From NCBI RefSeq assembly GCF_002870965.1, contig NZ_PHSO01000004.1, positions 558,001 through 622,000 of the forward strand: a DNA stretch of 64,000 bases, given 5' to 3'. The translations under genes were made by a program, and so were the position numbers. Every line of letters starts with the position of its first letter. Position 1 is the first letter of the stretch. Below, in pieces: positions 17,627 through 27,749 of this stretch. The DNA comes from Tsuneonella flava (GTDB taxonomy: Bacteria > Pseudomonadota > Alphaproteobacteria > Sphingomonadales > Sphingomonadaceae). Under the pieces are notes generated by a model. It worked only from the letters and a program-made list of their open reading frames with translations. It was not told the origin of the DNA and did not search any database.

Positions 17627-18895
17627 TTGTCACCCTACAGAATCGCTATCGCCGGATGCGGCCCCGCCGGACTTGCCGCGGCGCTGCTGCTTACCCGCGA
17701 TGGGCACCGTGTCGAACTGTTCGAACGCTTCGCGGCTCCGCGCCCGCTCGGCTCCGGCCTGATGATCCAGCCGACGGGGCTGGCGGTGCTGGAACAGCTC
17801 GGTCTTGCCGGTGAGGTCGTTGCTCACGGCGCCCGAATCACCCGCCTCAAAGGGATCAACGAACGCGGGCGCATCGCGCTCGATGCACGCTACGCCGACC
17901 TCGGAATACCGGGTATCTTCGGTCTCGGCATCCATCGCGCCAGCCTGTTCGACATCCTCTATCGCGCAGTCAACGATGCCGGAATTCGCATTCACAGCGG
18001 GTGTGAAGTGACGGCATGCTCCTCTTTCGGCCCGACGCATCGCATGACCTTCACAGATGGCCAGCAGAGCGAAGCGTTCGATCTGATCGTCGATGCACTC
18101 GGCATCCATTCGCCATTGATGGCCGATTCGGTCGAACCACTGCCCTACGGGGCGCTATGGACGACTGTAACATGGCCCGAAGGTGGTCCGTTCGATGAAA
18201 GCCTTCTCGAACAGCGCTATCGCAAAGCACACCAGATGGTCGGTGTGCTGCCAACCGGTCACCGCCCCTCCGGTGGCACGAAAGAGGCGGCCTTCTTCTG
18301 GTCGCTGCGCCGCGCCGATTACGCTGCCTGGCGTTCCGCGGGCCTCGATCAATGGAAAGACGATGTGCGAGAGCTGTGGCCGGATTGCGCGATCTTGCTC
18401 GACCAGATCGCACACGCCGATCAACTCACCTTCGCCCGCTATGCCCATCGAACCGCTGCCAATCCGCCCCAAGACGGGATAGTGAGAATCGGTGACGCAT
18501 GGCATTGCGCCAGCCCGCAACTGGGTCAGGGCGCCAACATGGCGCTACTCGACGCATGGGCTATCGCAGCGGGATTGCGCGAAGGCAGCTCGCTGTCAGA
18601 AGGGGTGCGACTGGCTCTCAGCTGGCGAAGCGATCATGTGCGGCTATACCAATGGCTGACCGCCGCATTCACGCCCCTTTATCAGTCCGACGCAGCGATG
18701 CCCGCCGCGATCCGTGACCGGGTTCTCGCCCCGCTGGCGCGAATCTGGCCGATCTCGCGCATTCAGGCGCTGCTCGTTGGCGGGCTGTTCGGTGGTGCCC
18801 TCGCCCCGCTGGGCCTGCCGATGCCAGACTATCAGGTGGCCGGTTCGACCGCTTCATCCACCAATGCATGCGCTTCCGGGCTCGACCAGTCATAG
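17627..18895 (+). CDS. FAD-dependent oxidoreductase (aromatic-ring hydroxylase type)
   Basis: This 422-residue flavoprotein monooxygenase-like enzyme has the Rossmann motif IAIAGCGPAGLAAALLL at the N-terminus, a mid-protein DLIVDALG segment (normally the DG motif) and the second FAD motif RIGDAWHCASPQLGQGANMALLDA. The only suitable start is a TTG at 17627 with GAGAG upstream. It probably hydroxylates an unidentified substrate. Its last 64 bases overlap the convergent TlpA-like gene, so the C-terminal tail after residue about 400 is probably not conserved. Confidence 0.85.
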   Translation: MSPYRIAIAGCGPAGLAAALLLTRDGHRVELFERFAAPRPLGSGLMIQPTGLAVLEQLGLAGEVVAHGARITRLKGINERGRIALDARYADLGIPGIFGLGIHRASLFDILYRAVNDAGIRIHSGCEVTACSSFGPTHRMTFTDGQQSEAFDLIVDALGIHSPLMADSVEPLPYGALWTTVTWPEGGPFDESLLEQRYRKAHQMVGVLPTGHRPSGGTKEAAFFWSLRRADYAAWRSAGLDQWKDDVRELWPDCAILLDQIAHADQLTFARYAHRTAANPPQDGIVRIGDAWHCASPQLGQGANMALLDAWAIAAGLREGSSLSEGVRLALSWRSDHVRLYQWLTAAFTPLYQSDAAMPAAIRDRVLAPLARIWPISRIQALLVGGLFGGALAPLGLPMPDYQVAGSTASSTNACASGLDQS

Positions 18896-19428
18896 CCGCC
18901 CACGACACGGGCGATTTCCGTGCCGGTCGAATCATACAGCACCGTAGTGGGCAGAACTCCGCCGCCGAATTTGGTGGACAGTTCGGTTTCAGTATCCAGC
19001 CAAGGCTGAAGATGTTTGAACTTCTCCTTCGCAAAGAAGGGTTTGACGACTTCCGCACCCTGCAAATCCTGGCTCACCGTAATCACCCTTAGTTTGCCCT
19101 CATACTCGCCCGCCAGATCGTCGAGCATTGGCATCTCTGTCACGCACGGCGCGCACCATGTCGCCCATAGGTTTATCAGAACCGGCTGGCCCGACAGCGC
19201 ACCGGTGTTGAGTTGCTTACCCGCCGGATCGAGCAGGTTCACCGCAGGCAGCAATTCGCCCGCACGGGTACGGTCGATCTTGCCGGTGAGCGGCGCAGGC
19301 TCGGTCTTTGCGGGCTGTTCTTGCGGCTGAGCCGGTTCCTCCTTACTGCACGCGCCAAGCAGCGCAGTGGAAAGAAGCAGAGTGAACGACAGTTTCGACA
19401 ACGGAAGTGACAACGGGGCAAACTCCAT
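18832..19428 (-). CDS. TlpA-like thioredoxin-fold lipoprotein
   Basis: This 198-residue envelope disulfide reductase has a lipobox ([10 protein letters not shown], Cys about residue 27), a charged Pro/Gln linker, then a TlpA/ResA-type thioredoxin domain with the active site [13 protein letters not shown] and the cis-Pro region [10 protein letters not shown]. It should keep periplasmic cysteines reduced, for example during cytochrome c assembly. Its ATG at 19428 interleaves with the argH 5' end on the other strand, so the two genes are divergent with overlapping starts. Confidence 0.88.
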   Translation of the reverse strand: MEFAPLSLPLSKLSFTLLLSTALLGACSKEEPAQPQEQPAKTEPAPLTGKIDRTRAGELLPAVNLLDPAGKQLNTGALSGQPVLINLWATWCAPCVTEMPMLDDLAGEYEGKLRVITVSQDLQGAEVVKPFFAKEKFKHLQPWLDTETELSTKFGGGVLPTTVLYDSTGTEIARVVGGYDWSSPEAHALVDEAVEPAT

Positions 19429-20803
19429 GTGGGGCGGGCGCTTCGCAGAAGGGCCTAGCGCGATCATGCGCGAAATCAACGCTTCGATCCCATTCGATAA
19501 GGCGTTGTGGCAACAGGACATCGCCGCCAGCAAGGCGCATGTCGCCATGCTCGCCGCGCAAGACATCGTTACTGCGGCAGACGCGGAAACGATCGCCAGC
19601 GGGCTGGATCGCGTCGCGCAGGAATATGCCGACAACGGCGTTCCAGAAGACTGGGATCTCGAAGACATCCACATGACAACCGAAAGCCGACTTGCCGAAC
19701 TGATCGGCCCGGCAGCGGGACGGCTGCACACCGCGCGCAGCCGCAACGATCAGGTGGCAACCGATTTCCGCCTGTGGGTACGGCAAGCCATCGATCAGGC
19801 CGACGCCGGGCTGGCTGCGCTGCAACGCGCGCTGGTGACGCGGGCGGAGGAACATGCCGCGTCGATCATGCCGGGTTTCACTCACTTGCAAACCGCTCAG
19901 CCGGTGACGCTGGGCCATCATCTGATGGCATATTACGAAATGATCCGGCGCGATCGCAGCCGGTTTGCCGATGCACGGGTGCGGATGAACGAAAGCCCGC
20001 TCGGCTCCGCTGCACTGGCGGGCACCGGCTTCCCCATCGACCGCGAGGCCACCGCCAAAACGCTTGGTTTTGACCGCCCCACCGCCAACAGCCTCGATGC
20101 CGTGTCAGACCGCGACTTTGCGCTCGATTACCTGCAAGCGGCGGCGCAGACATCGCTCCACCTCAGCCGTCTGGCGGAAGAGATGATCCTGTGGGCCAGC
20201 CAGCCATTCGGCTTCGTGAAAATGCCCGATACGCTGAGCACTGGCAGCAGCATCATGCCGCAGAAGAAAAACCCCGATGCAGCGGAACTTGTACGTGGGC
20301 ATTCAGGCCGGATCGTAGGTTGCCTGACCGCGCTGACGGTGACGATGAAGGGCCTTCCGCTGGCCTATTCGAAAGACATGCAGGACGACAAGCCGCCTGT
20401 ATTCGAAGCCGCCGGATTGCTGGCGCTGTCGATTGCCGCGATGACTGGCATGGTGGCCGACAGCACCTTCGTGACCGCACGTATGCGGCAGGCGGCTGAA
20501 CTGGGTTATGCCACGGCAACCGATCTGGCCGACTGGCTGGTGCGGCAGGCCGATATCCCCTTCCGCGAGGCGCACCACATCACCGGTGCCGCAGTCAAGC
20601 TGGCGGAAAGCAAGGGTGTGGCATTGGAAGCGCTGACGATGGAAGACCTGCAGGCAATCGACAGCCGCATCGACGAACGGGTGTACGATGCACTCTCGGT
20701 CGAAAGCTCTGTCGCCGCCCGTGCCAGCTATGGCGGAACAGCGCCCGAACAGGTACAACGGCAGGTATCCGCTGCTCGCAAGCTGCTGGAGATGGAGGGG
20801 TAA
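19382..20803 (+). CDS. argH: argininosuccinate lyase
   Basis: This enzyme performs the last step of arginine synthesis, cleaving argininosuccinate to arginine and fumarate. The fumarase-superfamily signature [12 protein letters not shown] and [12 protein letters not shown] are present. The conserved core begins [13 protein letters not shown] at 19427. Alphaproteobacterial ArgH often carries about 10-15 extra residues before it, so I used the GTG at 19382 (473 residues); the ATG at 19427 gives 458. It overlaps the 5' end of the TlpA-like gene and is followed without a gap by a small lipoprotein and lysA. Confidence 0.92.
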   Translation: MNDSFDNGSDNGANSMWGGRFAEGPSAIMREINASIPFDKALWQQDIAASKAHVAMLAAQDIVTAADAETIASGLDRVAQEYADNGVPEDWDLEDIHMTTESRLAELIGPAAGRLHTARSRNDQVATDFRLWVRQAIDQADAGLAALQRALVTRAEEHAASIMPGFTHLQTAQPVTLGHHLMAYYEMIRRDRSRFADARVRMNESPLGSAALAGTGFPIDREATAKTLGFDRPTANSLDAVSDRDFALDYLQAAAQTSLHLSRLAEEMILWASQPFGFVKMPDTLSTGSSIMPQKKNPDAAELVRGHSGRIVGCLTALTVTMKGLPLAYSKDMQDDKPPVFEAAGLLALSIAAMTGMVADSTFVTARMRQAAELGYATATDLADWLVRQADIPFREAHHITGAAVKLAESKGVALEALTMEDLQAIDSRIDERVYDALSVESSVAARASYGGTAPEQVQRQVSAARKLLEMEG

Positions 20804-21048
20804 TGCGTAAACTCGCCACTATTTCCGCGCTCGCCGGGCTAGCTCTGCTTTCTGGATGCGGCCAGAAAACGGACTTGAAGCCGCTGGCGAAGCAGACTTT
20901 ACCTCCGGCCCCGTATGGCGCCAAATCGCAGCCCGATGCGGGTCAGTTGCTAACGCCCGATGCTCAGGCCGCGCCCAAGCGTTCGGTCGAGCTACGCGAA
21001 CGGAGTGAGGAGCGGCAGGACGATCCCTTCGATCTGCCACCACAATGA
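20803..21048 (+). CDS. small lipoprotein between argH and lysA
   Basis: This 81-residue protein has a short lipoprotein signal peptide (ALAGLALLSGC, Cys19) followed by a Pro/Gln-rich, charged tail ending DDPFDLPPQ. Its ATG overlaps the argH stop in TAATG, so it is translated with argH. Small lipoproteins of the LptM/LPS-maturation type often sit at this position before lysA; that assignment is by context only. Confidence 0.75.
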   Translation: MRKLATISALAGLALLSGCGQKTDLKPLAKQTLPPAPYGAKSQPDAGQLLTPDAQAAPKRSVELRERSEERQDDPFDLPPQ

Positions 21049-21128
21049 TCGGAAATAACCGGCGCTAAGCCGTGCGATAGTACGACTTGATGGACAGTCG
21101 GTGCTTTGCGAGGCAAAGGCGCTGATCG

Positions 21129-22391
21129 ATGGACCATTTTCAGCTTCGCAACGGCGCGATGTACGCCGAAGACTTCCCCCTTTCCCGCATTGCGGAGGAA
21201 GTTGGCACGCCCGTCTATGTCTATTCACGCGCGACGCTGGAACGCCACGCTCAGGTATTCCGCGAAGGTCTGTCAGGCGTAAAGAACCCGCACATCGCCT
21301 TCGCGGTGAAGTCGAACCCCAATATCGCGGTGCTGAAAGTGCTGCAGAAGCAGGGTTACGGTGCTGACGTTGTCAGTGGCGGCGAACTCACCCGCGCACT
21401 GGCCGCCGGAATGGCACCGGAAACGATCGTGTTTTCCGGGGTCGGCAAAACCCATGCAGAATTGCTGCAAGGGCTGGAAGCCGACATCGGCCAGTTCAAC
21501 ATCGAATCCGAGGAAGAGGGATACGAACTGGCGATGGTCGCGCGGCGGCACGGATTCGTCGCCAATTGTGCGCTGCGGGTGAACCCCGACGTCGACGCCC
21601 GGACCCACGAGAAAATCTCCACTGGAAAGCGGGAAAACAAGTTTGGCGTTCCGCTCGACCGTACCGCTGCGATCTTCGCTGCGCTTTCGGAAGAAGAAGG
21701 GCTGAACCTGCGCGGCGTGGCAGTGCATATCGGCAGCCAGCTTTCCTCTCTCGAACCGCTGGAAACCGCGTTCGAGAAACTGGGCGCTCTGATTGCCGAG
21801 CTGCGCGCTGCCGGACACACTATCACGCACGCCGATCTCGGAGGCGGGCTGGGTGTGCCGTACAAGGCAGACGATGTCATGCCCTCCCCCGCCGAATACG
21901 GCGCAATGGTTGCGCGCGTGACGGCAGGCTGGGATGTTCAGCTTAGCTTCGAACCGGGCCGGGTGATCGCTGGCAATGCCGGTATCCTGCTCACCCGTGT
22001 CGTCCGCACGAAACGGAGCGGGAACGGGCCACCGTTCGTGATCGTCGATGCCGCGATGAACGATCTTGCCCGCCCCGCCATGTACGGTGCGTGGCACGAT
22101 TTTGTGGCGGTTGAACCAACCGGTGAACGGATCACGTCGCATGTCGTCGGGCCAATCTGCGAAACCGGCGATACCTTCGCAATGGATCGGGAGATCGACT
22201 CGCTCGCTCCGGGCGACCTGGCCGTGTTCCGCACCGCGGGCGCATATGGCGCGACGATGGCATCGGGTTACAACAGCCGGGGCTTCGTGCCAGAAGTTCT
22301 GGTGGATGGCGACAAGTTCGCCGTGGTGGCAGAACGTATTCCGCCGGAAACCATGATCGAAGCCGAAAAGGTGCCAGACTGGCTGGCATGA
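21129..22391 (+). CDS. lysA: diaminopimelate decarboxylase
   Basis: This PLP enzyme makes lysine from meso-diaminopimelate. The 420-residue protein starts MDHFQLRNGAMYAED and shows the PLP-Lys motif HIAFAVKSNPNIAVLK, the glycine-rich DLGGGLGVPY, the FEPGRVIAGNAG segment, and the catalytic Cys region GPICETGDTF. It is 80 bases after the small lipoprotein gene and overlaps the next gene by four bases. Confidence 0.95.
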   Translation: MDHFQLRNGAMYAEDFPLSRIAEEVGTPVYVYSRATLERHAQVFREGLSGVKNPHIAFAVKSNPNIAVLKVLQKQGYGADVVSGGELTRALAAGMAPETIVFSGVGKTHAELLQGLEADIGQFNIESEEEGYELAMVARRHGFVANCALRVNPDVDARTHEKISTGKRENKFGVPLDRTAAIFAALSEEEGLNLRGVAVHIGSQLSSLEPLETAFEKLGALIAELRAAGHTITHADLGGGLGVPYKADDVMPSPAEYGAMVARVTAGWDVQLSFEPGRVIAGNAGILLTRVVRTKRSGNGPPFVIVDAAMNDLARPAMYGAWHDFVAVEPTGERITSHVVGPICETGDTFAMDREIDSLAPGDLAVFRTAGAYGATMASGYNSRGFVPEVLVDGDKFAVVAERIPPETMIEAEKVPDWLA

Positions 22392-23164
22392 ACAGCCTGC
22401 CGCTCTTCCACCGGATCGCCGGCCAGCGGGTCGTGGTGGTGGGTAATGGCGACGCTGCAGATGCCAAGCGCCGTCTGGTGGAACGGGCTGGAGGCATCCC
22501 CTGCGGCGAACCGGAAGCGCACCATGCCCGGCTCGCGTTTATCGCGCTGGACGATGATCGTCAGGCCGCCGCTGTCGCCATACGACTGAGGACCAAAGGT
22601 CTGCTGGTCAATGTGACCGACCGCCCCGCAATGTGCGACTTCACAGTACCGAGCGTGCTCGATCGCGATCCGGTACTGATCGCTATCGGCACCGGCGGTG
22701 CCTCTGCCGGGCTGGCCAAGCATCTGCGCCTGCGGATCGAAGCGATCCTTCCGCCTGCACTCGGACAACTGGCGGCAAAGCTGAATGCGGTGCGCGATGT
22801 CATTCGCCAGCGGTTTCCCGACATGGCCGAGCGACGGCGCGCAATCGATGCCGCGTTATCCGAAGGTGGCCCGCTCGACCCATTGCGCGGCGATGCGGCC
22901 GAGCGGGTGGATAGCTGGCTGGCAGCAAACCACAGCGCAGTGGATGCGCGGACCGTCGAAATCGCTCTGACCAGCGACGATCCCGATGACCTGACCTTGC
23001 GCCAGGCCCGCTGGCTGGGTGTGGCCGATGTCGTGCTTCACGATGCGGCGGTATCCTCCGAGATACTCGCCCGTGCCCGCGCCGATGCCGTGCGAAAAGA
23101 AATCGGGGCCGATATTCTGCCAGCAGGTGATGACGGTTTAACCGTCGTTCTGCGCTGTCCCTGA
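22388..23164 (+). CDS. siroheme synthase N-terminal domain protein (precorrin-2 dehydrogenase / ferrochelatase)
   Basis: This 258-residue protein corresponds to the first half of CysG. The NAD-binding loop VVVVGNGDAADAKRRLV is followed by a MCDFTVPSVLDRDPVLIAIGTGGASAGLAKHLR segment typical of the family, which gives an enzyme oxidising precorrin-2 and inserting iron. The methyltransferase half is encoded separately at 62555. The C-terminal 100 residues resemble a partial, degenerate extension. Siroheme from this route is needed by the reductase at the window end. It overlaps lysA at ATGA. Confidence 0.82.
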   Translation: MNSLPLFHRIAGQRVVVVGNGDAADAKRRLVERAGGIPCGEPEAHHARLAFIALDDDRQAAAVAIRLRTKGLLVNVTDRPAMCDFTVPSVLDRDPVLIAIGTGGASAGLAKHLRLRIEAILPPALGQLAAKLNAVRDVIRQRFPDMAERRRAIDAALSEGGPLDPLRGDAAERVDSWLAANHSAVDARTVEIALTSDDPDDLTLRQARWLGVADVVLHDAAVSSEILARARADAVRKEIGADILPAGDDGLTVVLRCP

Positions 23165-23188
23165 CAGCACACCTGTGCTTGTTCTGGT

Positions 23189-24163
23189 TCAGATAACCGT
23201 CGCCGCAGCTTTTCCCAATTCGGCAAAATAACGCGCCATCGCGTCCGCAGCGCGATCGGAAATCGCAATAAACGCGCGCCTGCGATCGGCATCATCCTGC
23301 ACCCGAACTAACAGGCCCGCCTCCGTCATCTGCGCGATCCAGCGCAAGGCGGTGGTTGGCGGAACATTGCTGGCGATGCACAGGCTGGTCACCGAAACCC
23401 GCTTGTGTTCCGCCCGCGCGGCAGTCAGATCCAGCAGAATATCCCACGCCGGATCCGCGAACAGATCGTCACCAAAATATCGGAAACGTTGTTTTCGCAT
23501 GGCGATGATCTGGCGCACGAGGCGAGGATCGGGCAACGCCGGGCGCGAAATGCGGTGCGCCCTGTCATTCTGCGGGGTTTCCGGCTTGAACGGATCACTT
23601 GGCGATTCAAGACGTGCCACACTGGAAGTCTGCAACAACTTGCCTGCACTCAGGCTGTCCAGACGCGCAGCAATCCGGGCCACCTGTTCCGACATCTGGA
23701 GCAAAGTCAGCCGATCGTCGCCAGTCAGTTCGCACACGCGCATGGCAGGAACTTTGGCCAAGGCAACCGACAAGGCAATTACGTGTTCGCCCGGAGTCGG
23801 ATCGAGCAGTATCTGCGCCCCCGACTGATCGAGACATCCAAACACCGCGTCGAGCGCGTCTGTAGTCGTCCAGACCAGCAATTGCTTGCCCGCTTCCGCC
23901 ACCACCATATCGAGTTGCGCCAGCGCGGCCAGAGTTCGGGCATCGGCGCGGGGACAGTCGAGAACGATCACATCGGCCAGCGCCCAGCCAGATGCATCGG
24001 CGGCGCAAGACTCTGGATCGAACGCGACCAATCGCGCGCCCACGACCTGTACATCGGCATAAACCTGCGCGCGAACATGGGGCCGCGCAGGCCCCACCGC
24101 CACCGATTGCTGCTCACTCTTCCCCGATTCGGGCATTACATAATTGAAATCGGTATGTTCCAA
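23189..24163 (-). CDS. winged-helix DNA-binding regulator with pseudo-receiver domain
   Basis: This is a 324-residue protein. The last 110 residues form a MarR-type winged helix (KRVSVTSLCIASNVPPTTALRW, then MTEAGLLVRVQDDADRRRAFI). The N-terminal 150 residues alternate strands and helices like a response-regulator receiver (VIVLDCPRADARTLAAL) but lack a convincing phosphorylation pocket. I chose the TTG at 24163 because GGAGG lies six bases upstream; longer frames have no ribosome-binding site. It was possibly duplicated from a two-component family. Its target is unknown. Confidence 0.75.
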   Translation of the reverse strand: MEHTDFNYVMPESGKSEQQSVAVGPARPHVRAQVYADVQVVGARLVAFDPESCAADASGWALADVIVLDCPRADARTLAALAQLDMVVAEAGKQLLVWTTTDALDAVFGCLDQSGAQILLDPTPGEHVIALSVALAKVPAMRVCELTGDDRLTLLQMSEQVARIAARLDSLSAGKLLQTSSVARLESPSDPFKPETPQNDRAHRISRPALPDPRLVRQIIAMRKQRFRYFGDDLFADPAWDILLDLTAARAEHKRVSVTSLCIASNVPPTTALRWIAQMTEAGLLVRVQDDADRRRAFIAISDRAADAMARYFAELGKAAATVI

Positions 24164-24232
24164 CCGCGGCCTCCATTCATCGCCTGAACAAATGGAGAAC
24201 ATTGCAAAAGAGGTCAAGTCGCCAGCAGGGTA

Positions 24233-24754
24233 CTAGGGATCAATCCGTATCTGGGTGCCATCGGGGATGGCGCGCCACAGCTCCTCTATTTCCGCGTTCG
24301 AGACAGCGATGCAGCCGTCGGTCCAGTCGCCCGGCATCCTGCCTGTCGGCAAGGAATTTGGCTGGCCATGAATGAAGATGTCACCGCCGGGTGACCGTCC
24401 ATGCGCCCGCGCGAACGCGCGATCTTTCTCGTCCGGGTAAGAGATATGCAAGCTGAGGTGATAGGCGCTGCGCGGATTGCGCGTATCGACTGTATAGAGC
24501 CCTTCCGGCGTCCGCTCGTCGCCTTCGAACTGCTTGTGTCCAAACGGGGCATCACCGAACTGGAGACCGGTGTAGGTCTTCAATACCTTTCCCGCGGCAT
24601 ACAGCGTCAGCACTCTGTCCGATTTGTCGACCAGCACGAAATCGGCGCGCATGGCCTGTGGCGGTGGCTCCACCGGCACAGGCGCGCATGACGCGACCAG
24701 CGACAATACTGCCAGCAACGCGGAAGCCAGGATCGCTCCGCGCCGCACAGTCAT
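24233..24754 (-). CDS. L,D-transpeptidase (YkuD family) lipoprotein
   Basis: This 173-residue protein has a lipoprotein-like signal ending LSLVASC (Cys about residue 23) and a YkuD catalytic domain with the conserved His in IFIHGQPN and the nucleophile Cys in DWTDGCIAVSN. It forms 3-3 crosslinks in peptidoglycan or attaches proteins to it. Its ATG overlaps the purA stop, so it is the distal gene of a purA operon. Confidence 0.88.
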   Translation of the reverse strand: MTVRRGAILASALLAVLSLVASCAPVPVEPPPQAMRADFVLVDKSDRVLTLYAAGKVLKTYTGLQFGDAPFGHKQFEGDERTPEGLYTVDTRNPRSAYHLSLHISYPDEKDRAFARAHGRSPGGDIFIHGQPNSLPTGRMPGDWTDGCIAVSNAEIEELWRAIPDGTQIRIDP

Positions 24755-26043
24755 CAATCGACGAACGGATCGCGCACGAGGATGGTGTCCTCGCGTTCGG
24801 GGCTGGTCGAAATCAGCGCCACCGGCGTTTCGATCAGTTCCTGCACCCGCTGGACATATTTGATCGCCTGCGCGGGCAGATCGGCCCAGCTGCGCGCCCC
24901 GGCGGTGGTTTCCTGCCACCCGTCCATTTCTTCGTAGATCGGCTCCACAGCGGCCTGGTCGGCGGCGTGGCTGGGGAAATAGTCCATGATCTTGCCGTTG
25001 AGGCGATAGCCGGTGCAGATCTTCACTTTCTCGAACCCGTCGAGCACGTCGAGCTTGGTCAGCGCGATACCGGTGACACCGCTGATTGCACAGGATTGAC
25101 GCACCAGAACGGCATCGAACCAGCCACAGCGCCGCTTGCGGCCGGTGACAGTGCCGAATTCGTGGCCGTTTTCACCCAGTCGCTGCCCCACTTCGTCGTT
25201 CAGCTCGGTCGGGAACGGGCCGGATCCGACACGTGTGGTGTAGGCCTTGACGATGCCGAGAACGAATCCCGTGCTGCCCGGCCCCAGACCCGAACCCGCC
25301 GCCGCAGCGCCGCTGACCGTGTTGGAGCTGGTGACGAACGGATACGTACCGTGATCGACATCGAGGAGGACGCCCTGCGCCCCTTCGAACAATACCCGCG
25401 CACCGGCCTTGCGCACTTTCTTCAGGCGTTTCCACACCGGCTGTGCATATTGTAGCACGAACGGAGCGATTTCGCGCAATTCGTCGAGCAAAGCCTCCCG
25501 ATCGACCGGGGGCTGATCGAAACCGGCGCGCAAGGCATCGTGGTGCGCGCACAGGCGGTCAAGCTGCGGCTCCAGCGCATCAAGGTGCGCCAGATCGCAC
25601 ACGCGGATCGCGCGGCGGCCAACTTTGTCTTCATAAGCCGGGCCAATCCCGCGACCGGTCGTGCCGATCTTGCCCGACCCTGCGGCGGTTTCGCGCAGGC
25701 CATCCAGATCGCGATGCAGCGGCAGGATCAGCGGGCAATTGTCCGCAATGGCGAAATTGTCGTCGCTAATCGTGACGCCCTGCCCTTCGAGCTTCTCGAT
25801 CTCCGCCTTGAGCGCCCACGGGTCGAGCACGACACCGTTACCGATAATGCTGAGAGTGCCGGTGACGATCCCGCTCGGCAGCAGGCTCAGCTTGTAGGTC
25901 GTGTCGCCCACCACCAGCGTATGCCCAGCATTGTGGCCACCCTGAAAACGGACCACGGCATCCGCCCGGCTGGCCAGCCAGTCGACGATTTTGCCTTTGC
26001 CTTCATCGCCCCACTGGGCACCGATTACCGTTACATTGGCCAC
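24754..26043 (-). CDS. purA: adenylosuccinate synthetase
   Basis: This enzyme converts IMP and aspartate to adenylosuccinate using GTP. The 429-residue protein has the IMP/GTP loop [11 protein letters not shown], the GHNAGHT catalytic His segment, the [10 protein letters not shown] motif and the GTP-binding [12 protein letters not shown] (replacing the usual TTGG). I used the GTG at 26043; a GGATG site precedes it and the N-terminus [12 protein letters not shown] matches the family. An ATG five codons upstream is possible. Confidence 0.94.
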   Translation of the reverse strand: MANVTVIGAQWGDEGKGKIVDWLASRADAVVRFQGGHNAGHTLVVGDTTYKLSLLPSGIVTGTLSIIGNGVVLDPWALKAEIEKLEGQGVTISDDNFAIADNCPLILPLHRDLDGLRETAAGSGKIGTTGRGIGPAYEDKVGRRAIRVCDLAHLDALEPQLDRLCAHHDALRAGFDQPPVDREALLDELREIAPFVLQYAQPVWKRLKKVRKAGARVLFEGAQGVLLDVDHGTYPFVTSSNTVSGAAAAGSGLGPGSTGFVLGIVKAYTTRVGSGPFPTELNDEVGQRLGENGHEFGTVTGRKRRCGWFDAVLVRQSCAISGVTGIALTKLDVLDGFEKVKICTGYRLNGKIMDYFPSHAADQAAVEPIYEEMDGWQETTAGARSWADLPAQAIKYVQRVQELIETPVALISTSPEREDTILVRDPFVD

Positions 26044-26166
26044 GTGGCATCCATCCATTGCTGCCGAACAAACGACCGCGGCGTTAGGCTGGCCGCGCAG
26101 CAAGGGCAAGCTGCATCGGCGGAAACATTGTGCAGCTTTACCATTGTATTGCCAAAGGAGACTTTC

Positions 26167-26982
26167 ATGACCGACACCCCCACGCTGAAGTTCAACGATG
26201 GCCGCGCCATTCCGCAGCTAGGTTTTGGCACCTATCAGATCGACAACGACAAAGCCGCCGACGCTGTACGCACCGCGCTGGATGTCGGATATCGGCTGGT
26301 CGATACCGCTGCCATCTATGGCAATGAGGAAGGTGTTGGCGAAGGCTTGCAAGGCCAAGACGACATCTGGCTGACGACCAAAATCTGGAACGAGAGCCAG
26401 GGGTATGACCGCGCGCAACGGGCAATGGACAAATGCCTCTCACGCCTTGGCCGCGACAGTGTCGATCTGGTGCTGATCCACTGGCCCTGCCCGGACAAAG
26501 GGCTAGCGGTCGAAACCTGGAAGGCCCTGATCGAAATCCGCAAATCGGGGAAAGCCAAGTCGATCGGCGTGTCCAACTTTCGCAGCGCAGATCTGCACGA
26601 CATCATCGAAGCAACCGGCGTGACCCCGGCGCTCAATCAGATTGAGCTGCACCCCTCTTTTCAGCAGCGCGCCTTGCGGGCGGAGCATGACGAGCTGGGT
26701 ATTGTCACGCAAAGCTGGTCGCCGCTGGGCCAGGGCAAGGGGATCGACACCCCCGCTATCGCTGCCATTGCAAATGAAACCGGGCGCAATCCCGCTGCTG
26801 TGATCCTGCGCTGGCATCTGCAACACGGCCTGTGCACGATCCCCAAGGCATCGAGCCGCAACCACATCGCCGCCAATTTCGAGGCACTCGATTTCGAACT
26901 GAGCGCCGAACAGATGGCCCGCATCGATGCACTGGACGATGCAGACGGCCGCATCGGCCCCGACCCGTCGAAGTTCAGCTAG
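26167..26982 (+). CDS. aldo/keto reductase
   Basis: This 271-residue NADPH-dependent reductase of the 2,5-diketo-gluconate reductase type has the catalytic tetrad: Asp in [10 protein letters not shown] with its Tyr, Lys in LTTKIW, and His in LVLIHWPCP. The NADPH loop [14 protein letters not shown] is near the end. A strong AAAGGAG precedes the ATG. It is divergent from purA across about 120 bases. The substrate is unknown. Confidence 0.9.
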   Translation: MTDTPTLKFNDGRAIPQLGFGTYQIDNDKAADAVRTALDVGYRLVDTAAIYGNEEGVGEGLQGQDDIWLTTKIWNESQGYDRAQRAMDKCLSRLGRDSVDLVLIHWPCPDKGLAVETWKALIEIRKSGKAKSIGVSNFRSADLHDIIEATGVTPALNQIELHPSFQQRALRAEHDELGIVTQSWSPLGQGKGIDTPAIAAIANETGRNPAAVILRWHLQHGLCTIPKASSRNHIAANFEALDFELSAEQMARIDALDDADGRIGPDPSKFS

Positions 26983-27082
26983 GCGGCGTGGACACAGTCG
27001 CCGGGTTCGATGAATGTCCACTCACCGGCATTCTGGTCTGGAAAGCTGTCTGTCAGAAATCGACCCAGAAGCGGATATTGCG

Positions 27083-27520
27083 CTAGTCCCGGCGCGGCCA
27101 AGCTCCTGCCTCCACAGCAGCAATCACTTGTGCGACTGTGATCGGCTGGATCCTGCCGGGTGGCCCCCAAGTCTTCATCACCCAAAGCCAGAGCGCGAGC
27201 AGGGCAACGGTAATTATGATTCCTCCTACCGCGCCCAGTCCAAAAAGACCGGCAGCCACGCCACCGACCACAGCGGCGGGCATGATGATGAGGCCATTCC
27301 AGCACGAAAAGCCTTCAGGACCAAAGTGATCGCTCCATCGCTCCTGTAGTGCTGTCAGGTCGGTCCCAAACCGCTCTTGCAATAATACGAAGAAGTCCGC
27401 GGCGTCATCGCCGTCCATTCCGAGATCCTGCAACAGGCGCGAAGACGCATCGATCTTGGCTGGCGCGAGACCACGCTCCTTCGCCAGCACCTCCACCACT
27501 TCGCTTGCTGCCCCGCTCAT
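27083..27520 (-). CDS. DUF1493-like protein with a membrane segment
   Basis: This is a 145-residue protein. The first 70 residues resemble an acyl-carrier-like DUF1493 domain (SSRLLQDLGMDGDDAADFF, where the carrier Ser is absent), and the middle has a pair of hydrophobic helices (MPAAVVGGVAAGLFGLG and IIITVALLALWLWVM). DUF1493 proteins are usually of unknown role. It lies alone between the reductase and the TraB-like gene. Confidence 0.7.
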   Translation of the reverse strand: MSGAASEVVEVLAKERGLAPAKIDASSRLLQDLGMDGDDAADFFVLLQERFGTDLTALQERWSDHFGPEGFSCWNGLIIMPAAVVGGVAAGLFGLGAVGGIIITVALLALWLWVMKTWGPPGRIQPITVAQVIAAVEAGAWPRRD

Positions 27521-27749
27521 TCGTGCAAGCTACCCAGCTTGGGAGTGTAGGGCAACGCTACATCCGCTAGCCACCCCAATTACCGTCATAGCAAGCATAC
27601 GAGGTTACGCCCTATAGCTGCCGGTCATTCACCGTGGAATTTGGCCACGCCGCCAAAGGCCCGCCTCCGGCCCGCACAGTCATCCAGTGCTTGACTGTAT
27701 TATGCCTGCATGACACCATATCCCGGATCCTGTCTTCCGGAGAGAGCCC

